Source: Thiodiazotropha sp050305975 (lineage in GTDB: Bacteria; Pseudomonadota; Gammaproteobacteria; Chromatiales; Chromatiaceae). Taken from it: a DNA stretch of 64,000 nt. Below, piece after piece: positions 35,770-45,602 of this stretch. A program made the translations under genes and the position numbers. The stretch is from assembly GCA_050305975.1 (NCBI GenBank), contig JBNLGI010000188.1:1-64000 (forward strand), in the 5' to 3' direction. Below the pieces are notes generated by a model. It saw only the letters and a list, made by a program, of their open reading frames with translations, searched no databases and was not told the DNA's origin. Each line of letters opens with the position of its first letter. Position 1 is the first letter of the stretch.

Positions 35770-38592
35770 TCAACCGGTATTTCTCAAGCCGGCGGAGATG
35801 GCGTTGATGGAGCGCAGCAGAGGCGTCAGCCAGAGCTCCCGCATCTCCCCGCTCAGCTCGGGATCGCGATAGCGTCGCAGCAGCCCGAGCTGGATGTGGT
35901 TGAGGGGATCCAGATAGGCATCGCGCCGGCTCAGGGACTGCTTCAGAACCGGGGTCTCGTCCAACAGGTCGTCGATCTGGGCGATCTCCAGGATCTGCCT
36001 GCGGGTACGTCGGTATTCGCGGCGGATCTCTTCGAAGATCAGCTTGCGGGTCTCAGCGTCGGTGCAGAGCCTCGCATAGGCTTCGGCGATGGACATGTCC
36101 GACTTGAACAGGGCCATCTGGGTATTGCTCAACAGGGCGCGGAAGAAGGGCCACTCACGATACATCTTCTGCAGCTGCTTGAGGCGTCCCTTGCCCTGTC
36201 TGCGCCAGCCTTCCAGCGCCGCGCCGATGCCGTACCAGCCGGGCAGGGTCTGGCGCGCCTGGGCCCAGCCGAAGACCCAGGCGATGGCCCGCACCGATGA
36301 TTTCGAGCGGTTGCCCTTGGTGCGGTGGGAGGGGCGCGAGCCGATGTTCAACTGGCCAATCTCGCTGACCGGGGTCGATGCGTAGAAGTAGTCGAGGAAG
36401 CCCGGCGTCTGCTCGGTGAGGCGTCGGAAGTGGACCTCGCTCAGTTCCGCCATCTCCTGCATGGCGCTGACGAAGGCCTGCTGGTCGTCCTGAACGTCGC
36501 GCACCACCCCCTGGCTGGCCTTGAACAGGCCGGTGATGCCCATGGTCAGTTCGTAGATGGCGGTCTCCCGGTTGCTGTATTTGTTCGACAGCACCTCGCC
36601 CTGTTCGGTGATCTTGATCTCCCCCTTCACGGTGTTGGCCGGTTGCGCCAGGATCGAGGCGTGGGTGGGTCCGCCGCCGCGGCCGACGGTGCCGCCGCGA
36701 CCGTGAAACAGGCGGCAGCGGATACCCTGGGCCTCGGCCAGGGTGATGATCCGCTTCTGGGTCTGGTAGAGATGCCAGGCGGAGGCCATGATGCCGCCGT
36801 CCTTGGCCGAGTCGGAGTAGCCGAGCATCACCTCCTGATGGTTGTTGGAGGCCTCCAGCAGTGATTTGTAGCAGGGGCTGGAGAAGAGCGCGGCGAGGAT
36901 CGACTCGCTGCGTCGCAGGTCGTCGATGGTCTCGAACAGGGGGGAGATCTCGAGCTGGCAGAACCAGCCGGTCTCGCTGCGACCGAGCAGACCGCTGAGG
37001 CTGCCGAGGAAGGCCACCTCCATGATGTGGCTGGCCTGATGGGTCATGGAGATGACGTACTGGCCGATGGCGCGGGGACTGATCTCGCGTTGGGCTTCGG
37101 CGATGAGGTCGAACACCGCCAGCACCTGGCGTGTTTGCTCTGACAGGCTCTCGCGCTGCAGTGGTTGCTCCGGGCCCTGGCTGATCAGCCGCTCGAGCAG
37201 CGACAGCTGTTCCGCCTCGTCGAGCACGGTGTAGTCCTCGGCGGCTCCGCTCTGCTGCAGGATCTCGCTGACGGCGGCGGAGTGGACCCCCGACTCCTGA
37301 CGCACATCGAGTCGCGTCAGGTAGAAGCCGAAGGTCTCGGTCAGGTGGATCAGGTCGAGCAGACTGCCCGTGGCCGCCGCCTCGTCACCATGGCTGCGCA
37401 GGGAGGCGGAGATCAGCTTCAGATCGCGCAGGAAGGCCTGCTCGTCGCCATAGGCACCCTGGGTGTCCCCGGGCTGCTGTCCGTCGATAGCGGCTTCGGC
37501 GAGCGCCAGGTTGAGCTTGAGGCGCTGGCGCATGATGAAGAGCTTGCGCCGATAGGGTTCGTCCTCGAAGCGGCGGGGGTTGTCGCAGAGGAGTGACTCG
37601 CAGAGCCGGTTGTCGCGTTCGAGGCTTTCGCGAAAAGCCCAGTTCGGGTTGCAGAAACGGTAGGAGAAGGTGAGTTCGGAGATCAGCTCATCGACCCGGC
37701 GGACATACTCGGAGAGGATGGTCTGCTGCGACATGCGCAGGGCCAGACGTGTGACCTCGGGGGTGACGAACGGATTGCCGTCCCGGTCGCCGCCGATCCA
37801 GGAGCCGAAATGGAGGAAGGCGGGCAGCTGCACCCCGTGATAGTCGGGGTGGTCGCCGTAGATGCGCCGGATACCGGCATCGAGGCGTCGGTAGACCTGC
37901 GGCACGGCCTCGAACAGGCTGCGTTTGAAGTAGTGCAGGCCGAGCCGGATCTCGTTGCGCACCTCGGGCTTCACCGCCCTCACCTCCTCGGTCTTCCACA
38001 GGGTCTGGATCTGGGTCTTCAGCTCGCGCACCGTGTTTTCGTACTGGTTGAGGCTGCGCTTTGGCGCGTCGAGCATCTCGCTGGTGACGAAGATGCGGCG
38101 CAGCAGATTCATGACCACCAGCCGCTTCGACTCCGTGGGGTGGGCGGTGAAGACCGGGATGTAGGCGGCATCGTCGAGCAGGTCCTGCAGCTGCTGCGGA
38201 TCGATATGACGCTGGCGGAAGCCGCGCAGGGTGTGGTCGAAGGAGCCCTCCCACAGCTCGCCGCCCTTGCCGGCGATGCGTCGGCGCTGGCGGTGGAGGT
38301 AGGCCTCCTCGGCGATGTTGACCAGCATGAAGTAGATGCTGAACGCCCTCACCACATCGCCCAGGGTTTCCGGCTGCAGCGATTCGATCAGCCGATCGAG
38401 CCGCTCGCTCAATCCCGGGTCGGGGCGATCGGCCAGTTTGAGGTAACCCCGTCGCAGCCGCTCGACGATGGTGAAGGCCTTCTCCCCCACCTGTTCGCGC
38501 AGGACTTCGCCGAGCAGGGTGCCGAAGAGACGCACGCGAGCGCGTAGCTCCTTGTCGTGTTTGACGCAGGCTTTGGTGAAGCTGTCGCTCAT
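35770..38592 (-). CDS. ppc: Phosphoenolpyruvate carboxylase
   Basis: A 940-residue enzyme that fixes bicarbonate onto phosphoenolpyruvate to make oxaloacetate. The catalytic His is in FTAHPTESKRLV, and the glycine-rich active-site loop is FHGRGGTVGRGGGPTHASI; GYSDSAKDGG and the region SWIGGDRDGNPFV are also conserved. The C-terminus ends RNTG, as in the family. The start is ATG 38592 because the first clear family residues follow it; the frame opens to 38745 but the extra 51 residues lack resemblance. It would serve anaplerosis in an autotrophic or mixotrophic metabolism. Confidence 0.96.
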   Translation of the reverse strand: MSDSFTKACVKHDKELRARVRLFGTLLGEVLREQVGEKAFTIVERLRRGYLKLADRPDPGLSERLDRLIESLQPETLGDVVRAFSIYFMLVNIAEEAYLHRQRRRIAGKGGELWEGSFDHTLRGFRQRHIDPQQLQDLLDDAAYIPVFTAHPTESKRLVVMNLLRRIFVTSEMLDAPKRSLNQYENTVRELKTQIQTLWKTEEVRAVKPEVRNEIRLGLHYFKRSLFEAVPQVYRRLDAGIRRIYGDHPDYHGVQLPAFLHFGSWIGGDRDGNPFVTPEVTRLALRMSQQTILSEYVRRVDELISELTFSYRFCNPNWAFRESLERDNRLCESLLCDNPRRFEDEPYRRKLFIMRQRLKLNLALAEAAIDGQQPGDTQGAYGDEQAFLRDLKLISASLRSHGDEAAATGSLLDLIHLTETFGFYLTRLDVRQESGVHSAAVSEILQQSGAAEDYTVLDEAEQLSLLERLISQGPEQPLQRESLSEQTRQVLAVFDLIAEAQREISPRAIGQYVISMTHQASHIMEVAFLGSLSGLLGRSETGWFCQLEISPLFETIDDLRRSESILAALFSSPCYKSLLEASNNHQEVMLGYSDSAKDGGIMASAWHLYQTQKRIITLAEAQGIRCRLFHGRGGTVGRGGGPTHASILAQPANTVKGEIKITEQGEVLSNKYSNRETAIYELTMGITGLFKASQGVVRDVQDDQQAFVSAMQEMAELSEVHFRRLTEQTPGFLDYFYASTPVSEIGQLNIGSRPSHRTKGNRSKSSVRAIAWVFGWAQARQTLPGWYGIGAALEGWRRQGKGRLKQLQKMYREWPFFRALLSNTQMALFKSDMSIAEAYARLCTDAETRKLIFEEIRREYRRTRRQILEIAQIDDLLDETPVLKQSLSRRDAYLDPLNHIQLGLLRRYRDPELSGEMRELWLTPLLRSINAISAGLRNTG

Positions 38593-39292
38593 GGGTAGGT
38601 CCCGATGGTTGTCATTCTTGGTATCCTTTGTGACCCGTGCATGCCAGGTTTGGCTCCAATCGCCTTTGTATGCCCCGTGACAAGGTCCTGCACTGGTTGT
38701 TGTATTCCGGTCGTAAACAGCACGAAGCGCCGCCGATCCGTACACAGAGCCTTTCAGGTAATGCCTTTGGCGTCAATTTGCGATGCTGTCTGACCCGACC
38801 CACATCTTTGTGATCAGATCCTGGACCAGTCGGGTGTGTTTCGCCAGTTCATCTCGAGCGTTCCGCTTCAAGCATTCGGATAGACCCCAACCCCGGGTTG
38901 GTAAGCGGTGACTGTGGCCTCCTGGATAGTGGACTAGGCGTATGTGTCGGAAGTGCTGAATTTAGAGGTTGGCAGTGGCACCGGTACTCGAGCTATGGCT
39001 CGACACGTCACAAATCGCCTATCACGGAGCACCCCGATGGATACCGCAGGGTATGGGGTTGCAGGGAATACCGCTCGAATCCGAAGCGACGGATTTCTTG
39101 ACACTTTTTTGGGCGGCGTGCCTTTGGATTCTGTGTGGTCAACACCAACGATGTTGTTATATATACAAAAATTCCAAAAAACCTAGGCTTTGGTATGGTT
39201 TTTGCTTTTAATCCTTGGTCCAAATAGGGTTTCATCGAGCGATCGGCTCACCGGACATTATTACTCAACATTCAGACAGGAACACCGTAGCA
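38593..39292. other. 700-base region between ppc and the PEP-CTERM gene
   Basis: No gene is supported; the short open frames here have no ribosome site and no resemblance to proteins. A 15-base palindrome CCAACCCCGGGTTGG lies at 38887. Base composition shifts to AT-rich from about 39100. The sigma-54 site at 39191 is listed separately. Confidence 0.5.
39191..39206 (+). promoter_or_regulatory. Sigma-54-like promoter of PEP-CTERM gene 1
   Basis: TGGTATGGTTTTTGCT fits TGGCAC-N5-TTGCW, with CAC replaced by TAT; GG and GC have the correct spacing. Start would be near 39217, 76 bases before the ATG. PEP-CTERM genes are known to be driven by RpoN with the PrsK/PrsR pair in several bacteria. Confidence 0.6.
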
Positions 39293-39946
39293 ATGAAGCG
39301 CAGTAACTTATGGAGATTGAAGTCGCTATTACTCCTTATTGGGGTTCTGATAACAGCCCAGTCGGCAAACGCAACACCGTTGGTCTATACGTTCGAGGGG
39401 ACACTGACGGCGTTCAGATCTTACAACGGAAATTATGATATCAACGACTTTGGCTTGGTAGTCGGTCGGTCCCACCTGGCTTACAGTTTTTTGATCGACT
39501 TTGACGTTGCCAGCTCCCGCCCGGGAACGTTCTATACAGAGCTGCTGAGCGGCTCTCTCATCAACGGCGACCTTGATTATCAGTATGGTGACTTCTATCA
39601 GTATGGGTCCAGTCACCTGTTCAATGGCGTCGGCAACGGAGTGATCAGCAATTCCCCCGAGCGAGTTAAAATTTCCACCACCAGCAATGTCACGCCGGAT
39701 TGGCGCGTTGAGGACTGGGTGGTCGGCCAGAGCTTCCGCTCTCAGGATCTGGGATGTTTTTCCGGTTGGGTGGGTGGCTGCGCCGTCTACGCATTTGGCG
39801 ACGTCACGCTCACCGATATTACGAACCTGACGGTTGACGAGCCCCAGGCATGGCTGTTGCTCGGCTTCGGTCTGCTCTTTCTGGGCCTGGCGGGGGGGGT
39901 ACGGGAATACCGTCGGGACGACAGAAACAAGATTCTTGGCGTATAA
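39293..39946 (+). CDS. PEP-CTERM domain secreted protein 1
   Basis: A 217-residue exported protein. A signal peptide (RLKSLLLLIGVLITAQSANA) is followed by a beta-rich body (TPLVYTFEGTLTAFRSYN) and a C-terminal anchor in the form DEPQAWLLLGFGLLFLGLAG followed by a basic tail. This is a PEP-CTERM-type sorting signal for exosortase, with DEP in place of the usual PEP. Substrates of this kind are exported to the surface or matrix. No exosortase gene is in this window. Confidence 0.8.
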   Translation: MKRSNLWRLKSLLLLIGVLITAQSANATPLVYTFEGTLTAFRSYNGNYDINDFGLVVGRSHLAYSFLIDFDVASSRPGTFYTELLSGSLINGDLDYQYGDFYQYGSSHLFNGVGNGVISNSPERVKISTTSNVTPDWRVEDWVVGQSFRSQDLGCFSGWVGGCAVYAFGDVTLTDITNLTVDEPQAWLLLGFGLLFLGLAGGVREYRRDDRNKILGV

Positions 39947-39964
39947 GTCGATTCTCTATATAGC

Positions 39965-39985
39965 GCCCGTGTATACGACACGGGC
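39965..39985. other. Hairpin between PEP-CTERM gene 1 and the DUF3683 gene
   Basis: GCCCGTGT and ACACGGGC form an eight-base stem with a five-base loop, followed by a weak T tract. The two genes converge here, so it may end transcription from both sides. Confidence 0.4.
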
Positions 39986-40055
39986 CAAGCGGTGTTTCGG
40001 CAGCCAGGGTTATCGGAATCTGCCGCATGAATGACGGTATTCCTGTGGCAAAAGG

Positions 40056-43000
40056 TTACACCAAAACCAGCTCGATGCCGTCCTTCAGTACCTGGTCGAT
40101 GAAGCGCTGCTGCCACTGTTCCCCCTGCAGGCGGCGGATGGTCTCCACCACGATGTACTCCGGCTTCAGGCCGGTGTCGTCGGTGTAGCGGCTGAGGCCC
40201 TGCTGGCAGGCGGGGCAGGAGGTCAGCAGTTTGATCTCGGGGCGTTGGCCCTGGTTGGCGGCGGTGAGGTCGGCGATGCCCCGATCGAGCTCCTCGTGCT
40301 TGCGGAAGCGCAGCTGGTTGGCGATGTCGGGACGGCTGGTGCCGAGGGTGCCCGCCTCGCCGCAACAGCGATCGCTGAGCAGTACGCTCTTGCCGGTGAT
40401 CTGGCGCACCACCTGCAGCGGGTTGTACTGCTTGATCGGGGTGTGGCAGGGGTCGTGATAGAGGTACTCGGTAGCCTGGCTGCCGTCGAGAGCCACCCCC
40501 TTCTCCAGCATGTACTCGTGGATGTCGAGCAGCCGGCAGCCGGGGAAGATCTTGCCGAACTCGTACTGCAGCAGCTGGTCCATGCAGGTGCCGCAGGAGA
40601 CCAGCACGGTCTTGATGTCCATGTAGTTGAGGGTGTTGGCGATGCGGTGGAAGAGCACCCGGTTCTCGGTGGTGATCTGCCGCCCGCGGGCATGCAGGCC
40701 GGCGGCGGTCTGCGGATAACCGCAGCAGAGATAGCCGGGGGGCAGTACCGTCTCTGCCCCCAGCTCGGTGAGCATGGCCAGGGTGGCCAGTCCGATTTCG
40801 CTGTAGAGGCGCTCCGAGCCGCAGCCGGGGAAGTAGAAGACCGCGTCGCTCTCCTCGCTGACCTTGCGCGGGTTGCGCAGGATCGGCACCGATTTGGTGT
40901 CCTGCAGGTTGAGGGCGTCGCGCAGGGTCCTGGCCGGCGGCGCCACCCGGATCGGCTTCTGCACCATCTCCACCACCAGTGATTTCGCCTTGGGAGTACC
41001 GGTGGTGGAATGGGGAGGCCGCTCCTTCGGCTTCACCAGACCGGCCTTGCCGGCCAGGCTGTAGCCCAGGTTGAGTCCCTTGAAGCCCCACACCGCCATC
41101 CCCTTGCGCAGCCAGCGGATGGTGGTCGGGTTGGTGACGTTGAGAAAGGCCATGGCGGCGGCGGTGCCCAGGTTGCGCCGCTTCTTGCCGCGGTCGACCA
41201 GGATCTTGCGCATGAGTGCGGTGACGTCGCCGAAGTCGATGTTGACCGGACAGGGATTCTCGCACTTGTGGCAGACGGTGCAGTGGTCGGCCACGTCGTT
41301 CATCTCGGCGAAGTGGGCCAGGGAGACGCCGCGCCGGGTCTGCTCCTCATAGAGGAAGGCCTCGATGATGAGGCCGGTGGCGAGGATCTTGTTACGCGGC
41401 GAGTAGAGCAGGTTGGCCCGCGGCACGTGGGTCATGCAGACCGGCTTGCACTTGCCGCAGCGCAGGCAGTGTTTGATCTCGTCGTTGAGGGTGCCGAGTT
41501 CCGACTCCTCGAGGATGATGGCCTCCTGCTCCAGCAGGCGCAGCGAGGGGGTGTAGGCGCGCTCCAGGTCGGCGCCGGCCAGCAGTTTGCCCCGGTTGAA
41601 CCAGCCCTGGGGATCCACCTTCCGCTTGTAGTCGGCGAAGGCGCTGAGCTTGTCCGCATCCATGTACTGCAGCTTGGTCAGACCGATGCCGTGCTCGCCG
41701 GAGATGGCGCCATCGAGGCTGAGGGCCAGGGCCATCACCCGGTCGACGATGCGGTCGGCCTGACGCAGCATGGCGTAGTTGTCGGAATGCACCGGAATGT
41801 TGGTGTGGACGTTGCCGTCGCCGGCGTGCATATGCAGGGCGACGAAGAGGCGCGCGTCGCGCAGCCGGGCGTGGATCTCGCGCATGGCATGGCGCAGGCT
41901 GCGCACCTCCTGACCGGGGAAGATCTCGTCCAGGCGGGAGGCGACCTCGCGGCGGTAGGAGACCAGCAGATCGCGCCGCAGCAGCAGGTCGAGCAGGCGG
42001 TCATGCGGTTGAATCTGCGCCTGGATCTCCTCTGGCAGCAAATCGAGGTGATCCCTGGCCGGTTCCTCGATTCGCTCCAGCAGGCTTTGCCAGCGCACCC
42101 GGGCTCGGCTCACCGCCTCGCGGGCCAGATCGAGCTTGGCCTGCAGGATGGAGCGGTTCTCGTCGCTGGCTTCGAAGTCGTCGTCGGGTTTGCGCAGGGA
42201 GTGGTCGCCCGCCAGGTAGGCCAGCACCTCGTCGGCGATGGCGATCTTGTTGGCGATCGACTCCTCGATGTTGATGCGCTCGATACCGCGGCTGTACTCG
42301 GCCAGCCGGTCGAGGGGGATGACCACGTCCTCGTTGATCTTGAAGGCGTTGGTGTGGGCCGAGATGGCGGCGGTGCGCGCGCGGTCGAGCCAGAAGTTGC
42401 GCCGCGCCTCGGGGCTGCTGGCGATGAAGGCCTCGCCCTCGCGGGCCTGGGTCATACGCACCACCTCGGCGGCGGCGGTCTCCAGCAGCAGCGCGTTCTC
42501 GCTGGCGATATCGGCCAGCAGCACCATCTTCGGCCGGTCGCTGCGCGGCGCCTTGGTGGAGTACTTGACCGCCTTGAGGTAGCGCTCGTCCAGATGCTCG
42601 AGGCCGGCCAGCAGCACCTCGTCGTGCCCGTCGAGATACTCCTTGAGTTCGACGATGGCGGGTACCGCCTTGCCGATGTCGGTGCCGAAAAACTCCAGAC
42701 AGAGGGTGCGTACCTGACTCGGCATGCGGTGCAGCACGAAGCGGGCGGAGGTGATCAGACCATCGCAGCCCTCCTTCTGCACGCCCGGCAGGCCGGAGAG
42801 GAACTTGTCGGTGACGTCCTTGCCCAGCCCCAGCTTGCGGAAGGCGCTGCCGGGCATGCGCAGGATCTCGGGGTCGCCCAGCCGGGTCTTGCCGTCGCTC
42901 TGGTAGCGGCTGACGCGGAAGCTGACCTCCGCCTGGTCGTGGATCTTGCCCAGGTTGTGGTTGAGGCGTTCCACCTCCAGCCATTCGCCCTGGGCGGTGA

Positions 43001-43913
43001 CCATGCGCCAACTGGCCAGGTTGTCCAGGGTGGTGCCCCAGAGCACCGCCTTCTTGCCGCCGGCGTTCATGGCAATGTTGCCGCCGATGGTGGAGGCGTC
43101 CTGGGAGGTGGGATCGACGGCGAAGGCCAGGCCTGCCGCCTCGGCGCGCTCGGATACGCGACGGGTGACCACGCCGGCGCCGGTATGCACGGTGGGCACC
43201 CGGCCCTCGACGCCGGGCAGTTCGATCTCCTCCACCGGGCCGACCCGATCGAGCTTCTCGGTGTTGAGCACCGCTGTGTGGGGATCGAGGGGCACCGCGC
43301 TGCCGGTGTAGCCGGTGCCGCCGCCGCGGGGGATCAGGGTCAGGCCCGACTCGATACAGGCCTTGACGATGGGCGCAATCTCCGCCTCGCTGTCGGGGGT
43401 GATGACCACGAAGGGGATCTCCACGCGCCAGTCGGTGGCGTCGGTGGCGTGGGAGACACGGGCGATGCCGCTGAAGTCCACGTTGTCGGCACGGGTCAGG
43501 CCGATCAGGTTGCGTCTGGTGCGCCGGCGCAGTTCCAGCAGTTCGTCGAAGCGGCGTTCGAAGCTGGTGACCGCGGCGCGCGCCGCCGCCAGCAGCTGCA
43601 GTGCCTGCTGGTTGCCGTTGGCCCTCAGTTCGAACTGGTCGAGGCGGTGTTTGAGGGCGTCGACCAGGGCCTTGCGCCGCTCCTCGTTGTTGAGCAGATC
43701 GTCCTGCAGATAGGGGTTGCGGGTGATGACCCACATGTCGCCCAGCACCTCGAACAGCATGCGGGCCGAGCGACCGGTGCGGCGGGTGCCGCGCAGGTCC
43801 TCGATCAGGTCCCACATCGCCTTGCCCAGGAACCGGATGACGATCTCCCGGTCAGAGAAGGAGGTGTAGTTATAGGGGATCTCGCGAATACGCGGGGTGG
43901 AATCTGTGTTCAT
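40056..43913 (-). CDS. DUF3683 FAD- and iron-sulfur-containing oxidoreductase (D-lactate dehydrogenase-like fusion)
   Basis: A 1285-residue fusion. An N-terminal DUF3683 region (residues 1-150) is followed by a PCMH-type FAD domain (LIPRGGGTGYTGSAVPL), a FAD-oxidase C domain with GDGNVHTNIPVH and SGEHGIGLTKLQY, then two 4Fe-4S motifs (HCLRCGKCKPVCMTHVPRAN and CTVCHKCENPCPVNIDFGD), and two CCG domains (FYFPGCGSERL with LCCGYPQTAAG; DPCHTPIKQYN with DRCCGEAGTLG and SCPACQQGLSRY). It should oxidise a 2-hydroxyacid such as D-lactate or glycolate and pass electrons to quinone. The substrate is not assignable. It stands alone, divergent from the cytochrome c gene. Confidence 0.9.
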   Translation of the reverse strand: MNTDSTPRIREIPYNYTSFSDREIVIRFLGKAMWDLIEDLRGTRRTGRSARMLFEVLGDMWVITRNPYLQDDLLNNEERRKALVDALKHRLDQFELRANGNQQALQLLAAARAAVTSFERRFDELLELRRRTRRNLIGLTRADNVDFSGIARVSHATDATDWRVEIPFVVITPDSEAEIAPIVKACIESGLTLIPRGGGTGYTGSAVPLDPHTAVLNTEKLDRVGPVEEIELPGVEGRVPTVHTGAGVVTRRVSERAEAAGLAFAVDPTSQDASTIGGNIAMNAGGKKAVLWGTTLDNLASWRMVTAQGEWLEVERLNHNLGKIHDQAEVSFRVSRYQSDGKTRLGDPEILRMPGSAFRKLGLGKDVTDKFLSGLPGVQKEGCDGLITSARFVLHRMPSQVRTLCLEFFGTDIGKAVPAIVELKEYLDGHDEVLLAGLEHLDERYLKAVKYSTKAPRSDRPKMVLLADIASENALLLETAAAEVVRMTQAREGEAFIASSPEARRNFWLDRARTAAISAHTNAFKINEDVVIPLDRLAEYSRGIERINIEESIANKIAIADEVLAYLAGDHSLRKPDDDFEASDENRSILQAKLDLAREAVSRARVRWQSLLERIEEPARDHLDLLPEEIQAQIQPHDRLLDLLLRRDLLVSYRREVASRLDEIFPGQEVRSLRHAMREIHARLRDARLFVALHMHAGDGNVHTNIPVHSDNYAMLRQADRIVDRVMALALSLDGAISGEHGIGLTKLQYMDADKLSAFADYKRKVDPQGWFNRGKLLAGADLERAYTPSLRLLEQEAIILEESELGTLNDEIKHCLRCGKCKPVCMTHVPRANLLYSPRNKILATGLIIEAFLYEEQTRRGVSLAHFAEMNDVADHCTVCHKCENPCPVNIDFGDVTALMRKILVDRGKKRRNLGTAAAMAFLNVTNPTTIRWLRKGMAVWGFKGLNLGYSLAGKAGLVKPKERPPHSTTGTPKAKSLVVEMVQKPIRVAPPARTLRDALNLQDTKSVPILRNPRKVSEESDAVFYFPGCGSERLYSEIGLATLAMLTELGAETVLPPGYLCCGYPQTAAGLHARGRQITTENRVLFHRIANTLNYMDIKTVLVSCGTCMDQLLQYEFGKIFPGCRLLDIHEYMLEKGVALDGSQATEYLYHDPCHTPIKQYNPLQVVRQITGKSVLLSDRCCGEAGTLGTSRPDIANQLRFRKHEELDRGIADLTAANQGQRPEIKLLTSCPACQQGLSRYTDDTGLKPEYIVVETIRRLQGEQWQQRFIDQVLKDGIELVLV

Positions 43914-44056
43914 GCAAGGTGACAGTCGTGAGCGGGCCTGACGTTCCGGCCGGAAGAAACAGGCGGGGTATTGTAGCTCAATTGATCTCGCGGCTTAATG
44001 CCAAAATGCAAATTATCGATGACGAATATCAGCGTCATTTCGCAAGGGAGAAGAGA

Positions 44057-44518
44057 ATGTCCGAGAAAAGAGTTCTGAGCCTGGGTCTGGCGGGTGCCGT
44101 ACTCTTGAGCGGTATTGCATCACACCCCGTGTCTGCCGGTGAACTGGAGCGCACGCTGGATTATCGTCAGGGGGTGATGAACGTCTTCAGCTGGAACATG
44201 AAGGCCATGAGCGCCATGATGAAAGGCGAAATGCCGTACGACGCCAAAGCCTTCGCTCGACATGCGGATGATCTGGCGACCGCGGCCTCACTCGATCTGC
44301 TGGCGGGTTTTCCGGAGGACTCGGACAAGGGCGAAACCGATGCCCTGCCCGATATCTGGCTCGACTTCGAGGGTTTCACCCAGAAGCTCGACGAACTACG
44401 CGCGGCCAGCCGGAAACTCAGGGAGGTCGCCAGCAGCGGTGACAAGGCGGAGATGGGTGAGGCCCTGGGCAAGACCGGGAAGACCTGTAAAGGGTGTCAC
44501 GACAGCTTCAAGGAGTGA
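44057..44518 (+). CDS. Cytochrome c prime/c556 family protein (class II)
   Basis: A 153-residue periplasmic protein. Signal peptide RVLSLGLAGAVLLSGIASHP precedes a four-helix bundle starting ERTLDYRQGVMNVFSWNMKA, and the single heme motif CKGCH lies near the C-terminus, the class II layout. Such proteins bind NO or CO or carry electrons. The start at 44057 has GGGAGAAGAG upstream. It converges on the PilZ gene. Confidence 0.9.
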   Translation: MSEKRVLSLGLAGAVLLSGIASHPVSAGELERTLDYRQGVMNVFSWNMKAMSAMMKGEMPYDAKAFARHADDLATAASLDLLAGFPEDSDKGETDALPDIWLDFEGFTQKLDELRAASRKLREVASSGDKAEMGEALGKTGKTCKGCHDSFKE

Positions 44519-44530
44519 GCCGCCAGCCGC

Positions 44531-44854
44531 TCAGGGAAAGGCCTGACCGGTCTCCTCTTCGCCGAGGATCTGTTCGATGGTGCAGGCGATTTCGTAACCA
44601 CCATCGGACGTGGGGGTGCTGCGCAGCACGCTGGCGGTAGCCGACAACGGCGGTGTGATGGGATTCGCCGGTACGATATAGACCAGCAGCCGTGTCCCCG
44701 GGTTGATATCCTGGGGAGCCAGCAGCAACAGACCGGAAGCACTGAGATTCTTGACGATGCCATCGGCCATCTCCTCCGCGCCCTGGATGCGGAACTGGGC
44801 CGGGCAGTCAATGCCCATACGGTGGAAATCTCGCTTCTCGGCATACTCATTCAT
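44531..44854 (-). CDS. PilZ domain protein
   Basis: A 107-residue c-di-GMP-binding PilZ domain. The RxxxR box is in EKRDFHRMGIDCPAQF and the D/NxSxxG box is in KNLSASGLLLLAP. No other domain. Start at 44854 has GGGAG eight bases upstream. It would report c-di-GMP to an unseen partner. Confidence 0.85.
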   Translation of the reverse strand: MNEYAEKRDFHRMGIDCPAQFRIQGAEEMADGIVKNLSASGLLLLAPQDINPGTRLLVYIVPANPITPPLSATASVLRSTPTSDGGYEIACTIEQILGEEETGQAFP

Positions 44855-45056
44855 TCGCACTCTCCCGTGACTGTCGGCGTCGAGTTCCGCTGAGGATACT
44901 GTGTTCTAATGTAGCAGGAAGTGCATAGGCACACAGCGTGAAAGTGGAGGGAAAAAGGCGTTTTTTTCCTGGATTTCCAGCTGTGGTTTATGCTTGAAGT
45001 GTGAATCTCTTTAGCACACCCACGGTGTGCGATTCCGACTCGATGAGGAGTGACTC

Positions 45057-45524
45057 ATGTACAGACTCCCAGGCTTGATCGTTCTGGCTTTCGTCATGCT
45101 GACTCAGATTGCCAGTGGGGAAGAGATCTACCGCTCCGTGGATGAACAGGGTAATGTCACCTTCACCGACACGCCGCCCGCCGGGGGTGAGGTCGAGCGT
45201 GTGGAACTGCCTCCCAGCCCTTCGGAACAGAGCCGGCAGGCAGCTGAACGGCGCAATCAGGAAATCATGAAAGCGGCCGAGCAGGCGGATCGTAAGCGCC
45301 TACAGGAAAGAGAACAGAAGCAGGCTGGTGTGAAGGCGGCTGAACAGCAGCTGCAGGAAGCGCAGGCGCGTCTGGCCGAGGCCAAGGAGATCAAGGACGA
45401 GGACCGCCAGAACCTGGCCGGCGGCAAGCGAAGAATACAACCGGAGTATTTCGAGCGGGTCAAGCAGGCCGAATTGGAGGTCGAAAAGGCACGCAAGGCG
45501 CTGCGGGAGGCACGTGGCTACTAG
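45057..45524 (+). CDS. DUF4124 domain-containing coiled-coil protein
   Basis: A 155-residue secreted protein. Signal peptide MYRLPGLIVLAFVMLTQIAS, the DUF4124 motif EEIYRSVDEQGNVTFTDTPP, then a long charged coiled coil (QEIMKAAEQADRKRLQEREQ onwards to LRKALREARGY-like end). A different protein from the DUF4124 gene after glnA, sharing only the N-terminal motif. Function unknown. Confidence 0.85.
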   Translation: MYRLPGLIVLAFVMLTQIASGEEIYRSVDEQGNVTFTDTPPAGGEVERVELPPSPSEQSRQAAERRNQEIMKAAEQADRKRLQEREQKQAGVKAAEQQLQEAQARLAEAKEIKDEDRQNLAGGKRRIQPEYFERVKQAELEVEKARKALREARGY

Positions 45525-45602
45525 CAGCGTTTTCATGCAGTGGAGGCCGAGCTACGCCAGAGCCCCCGGTGTCCGGTTAAACTGGAGCGGCAATAGCGTC
45601 TG

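Noticed and set aside
39787..41265. A 492-residue minus-strand frame overlapping PEP-CTERM 1 and the DUF3683 gene
   Set aside because: It is rich in Arg, Gly and Pro without domains, and out of frame with the DUF3683 gene, which explains the same bases.
42001..43815. A 604-residue minus-strand frame inside the DUF3683 gene
   Set aside because: A frame-shifted shadow with Arg/Gly/Pro bias.
41010..43922. A 970-residue open frame on the plus strand opposite the DUF3683 gene
   Set aside because: Its reading is low-complexity and antisense to a protein with several clear domains; GC-rich sequence gives such long antisense frames. It has no ribosome site or motif.
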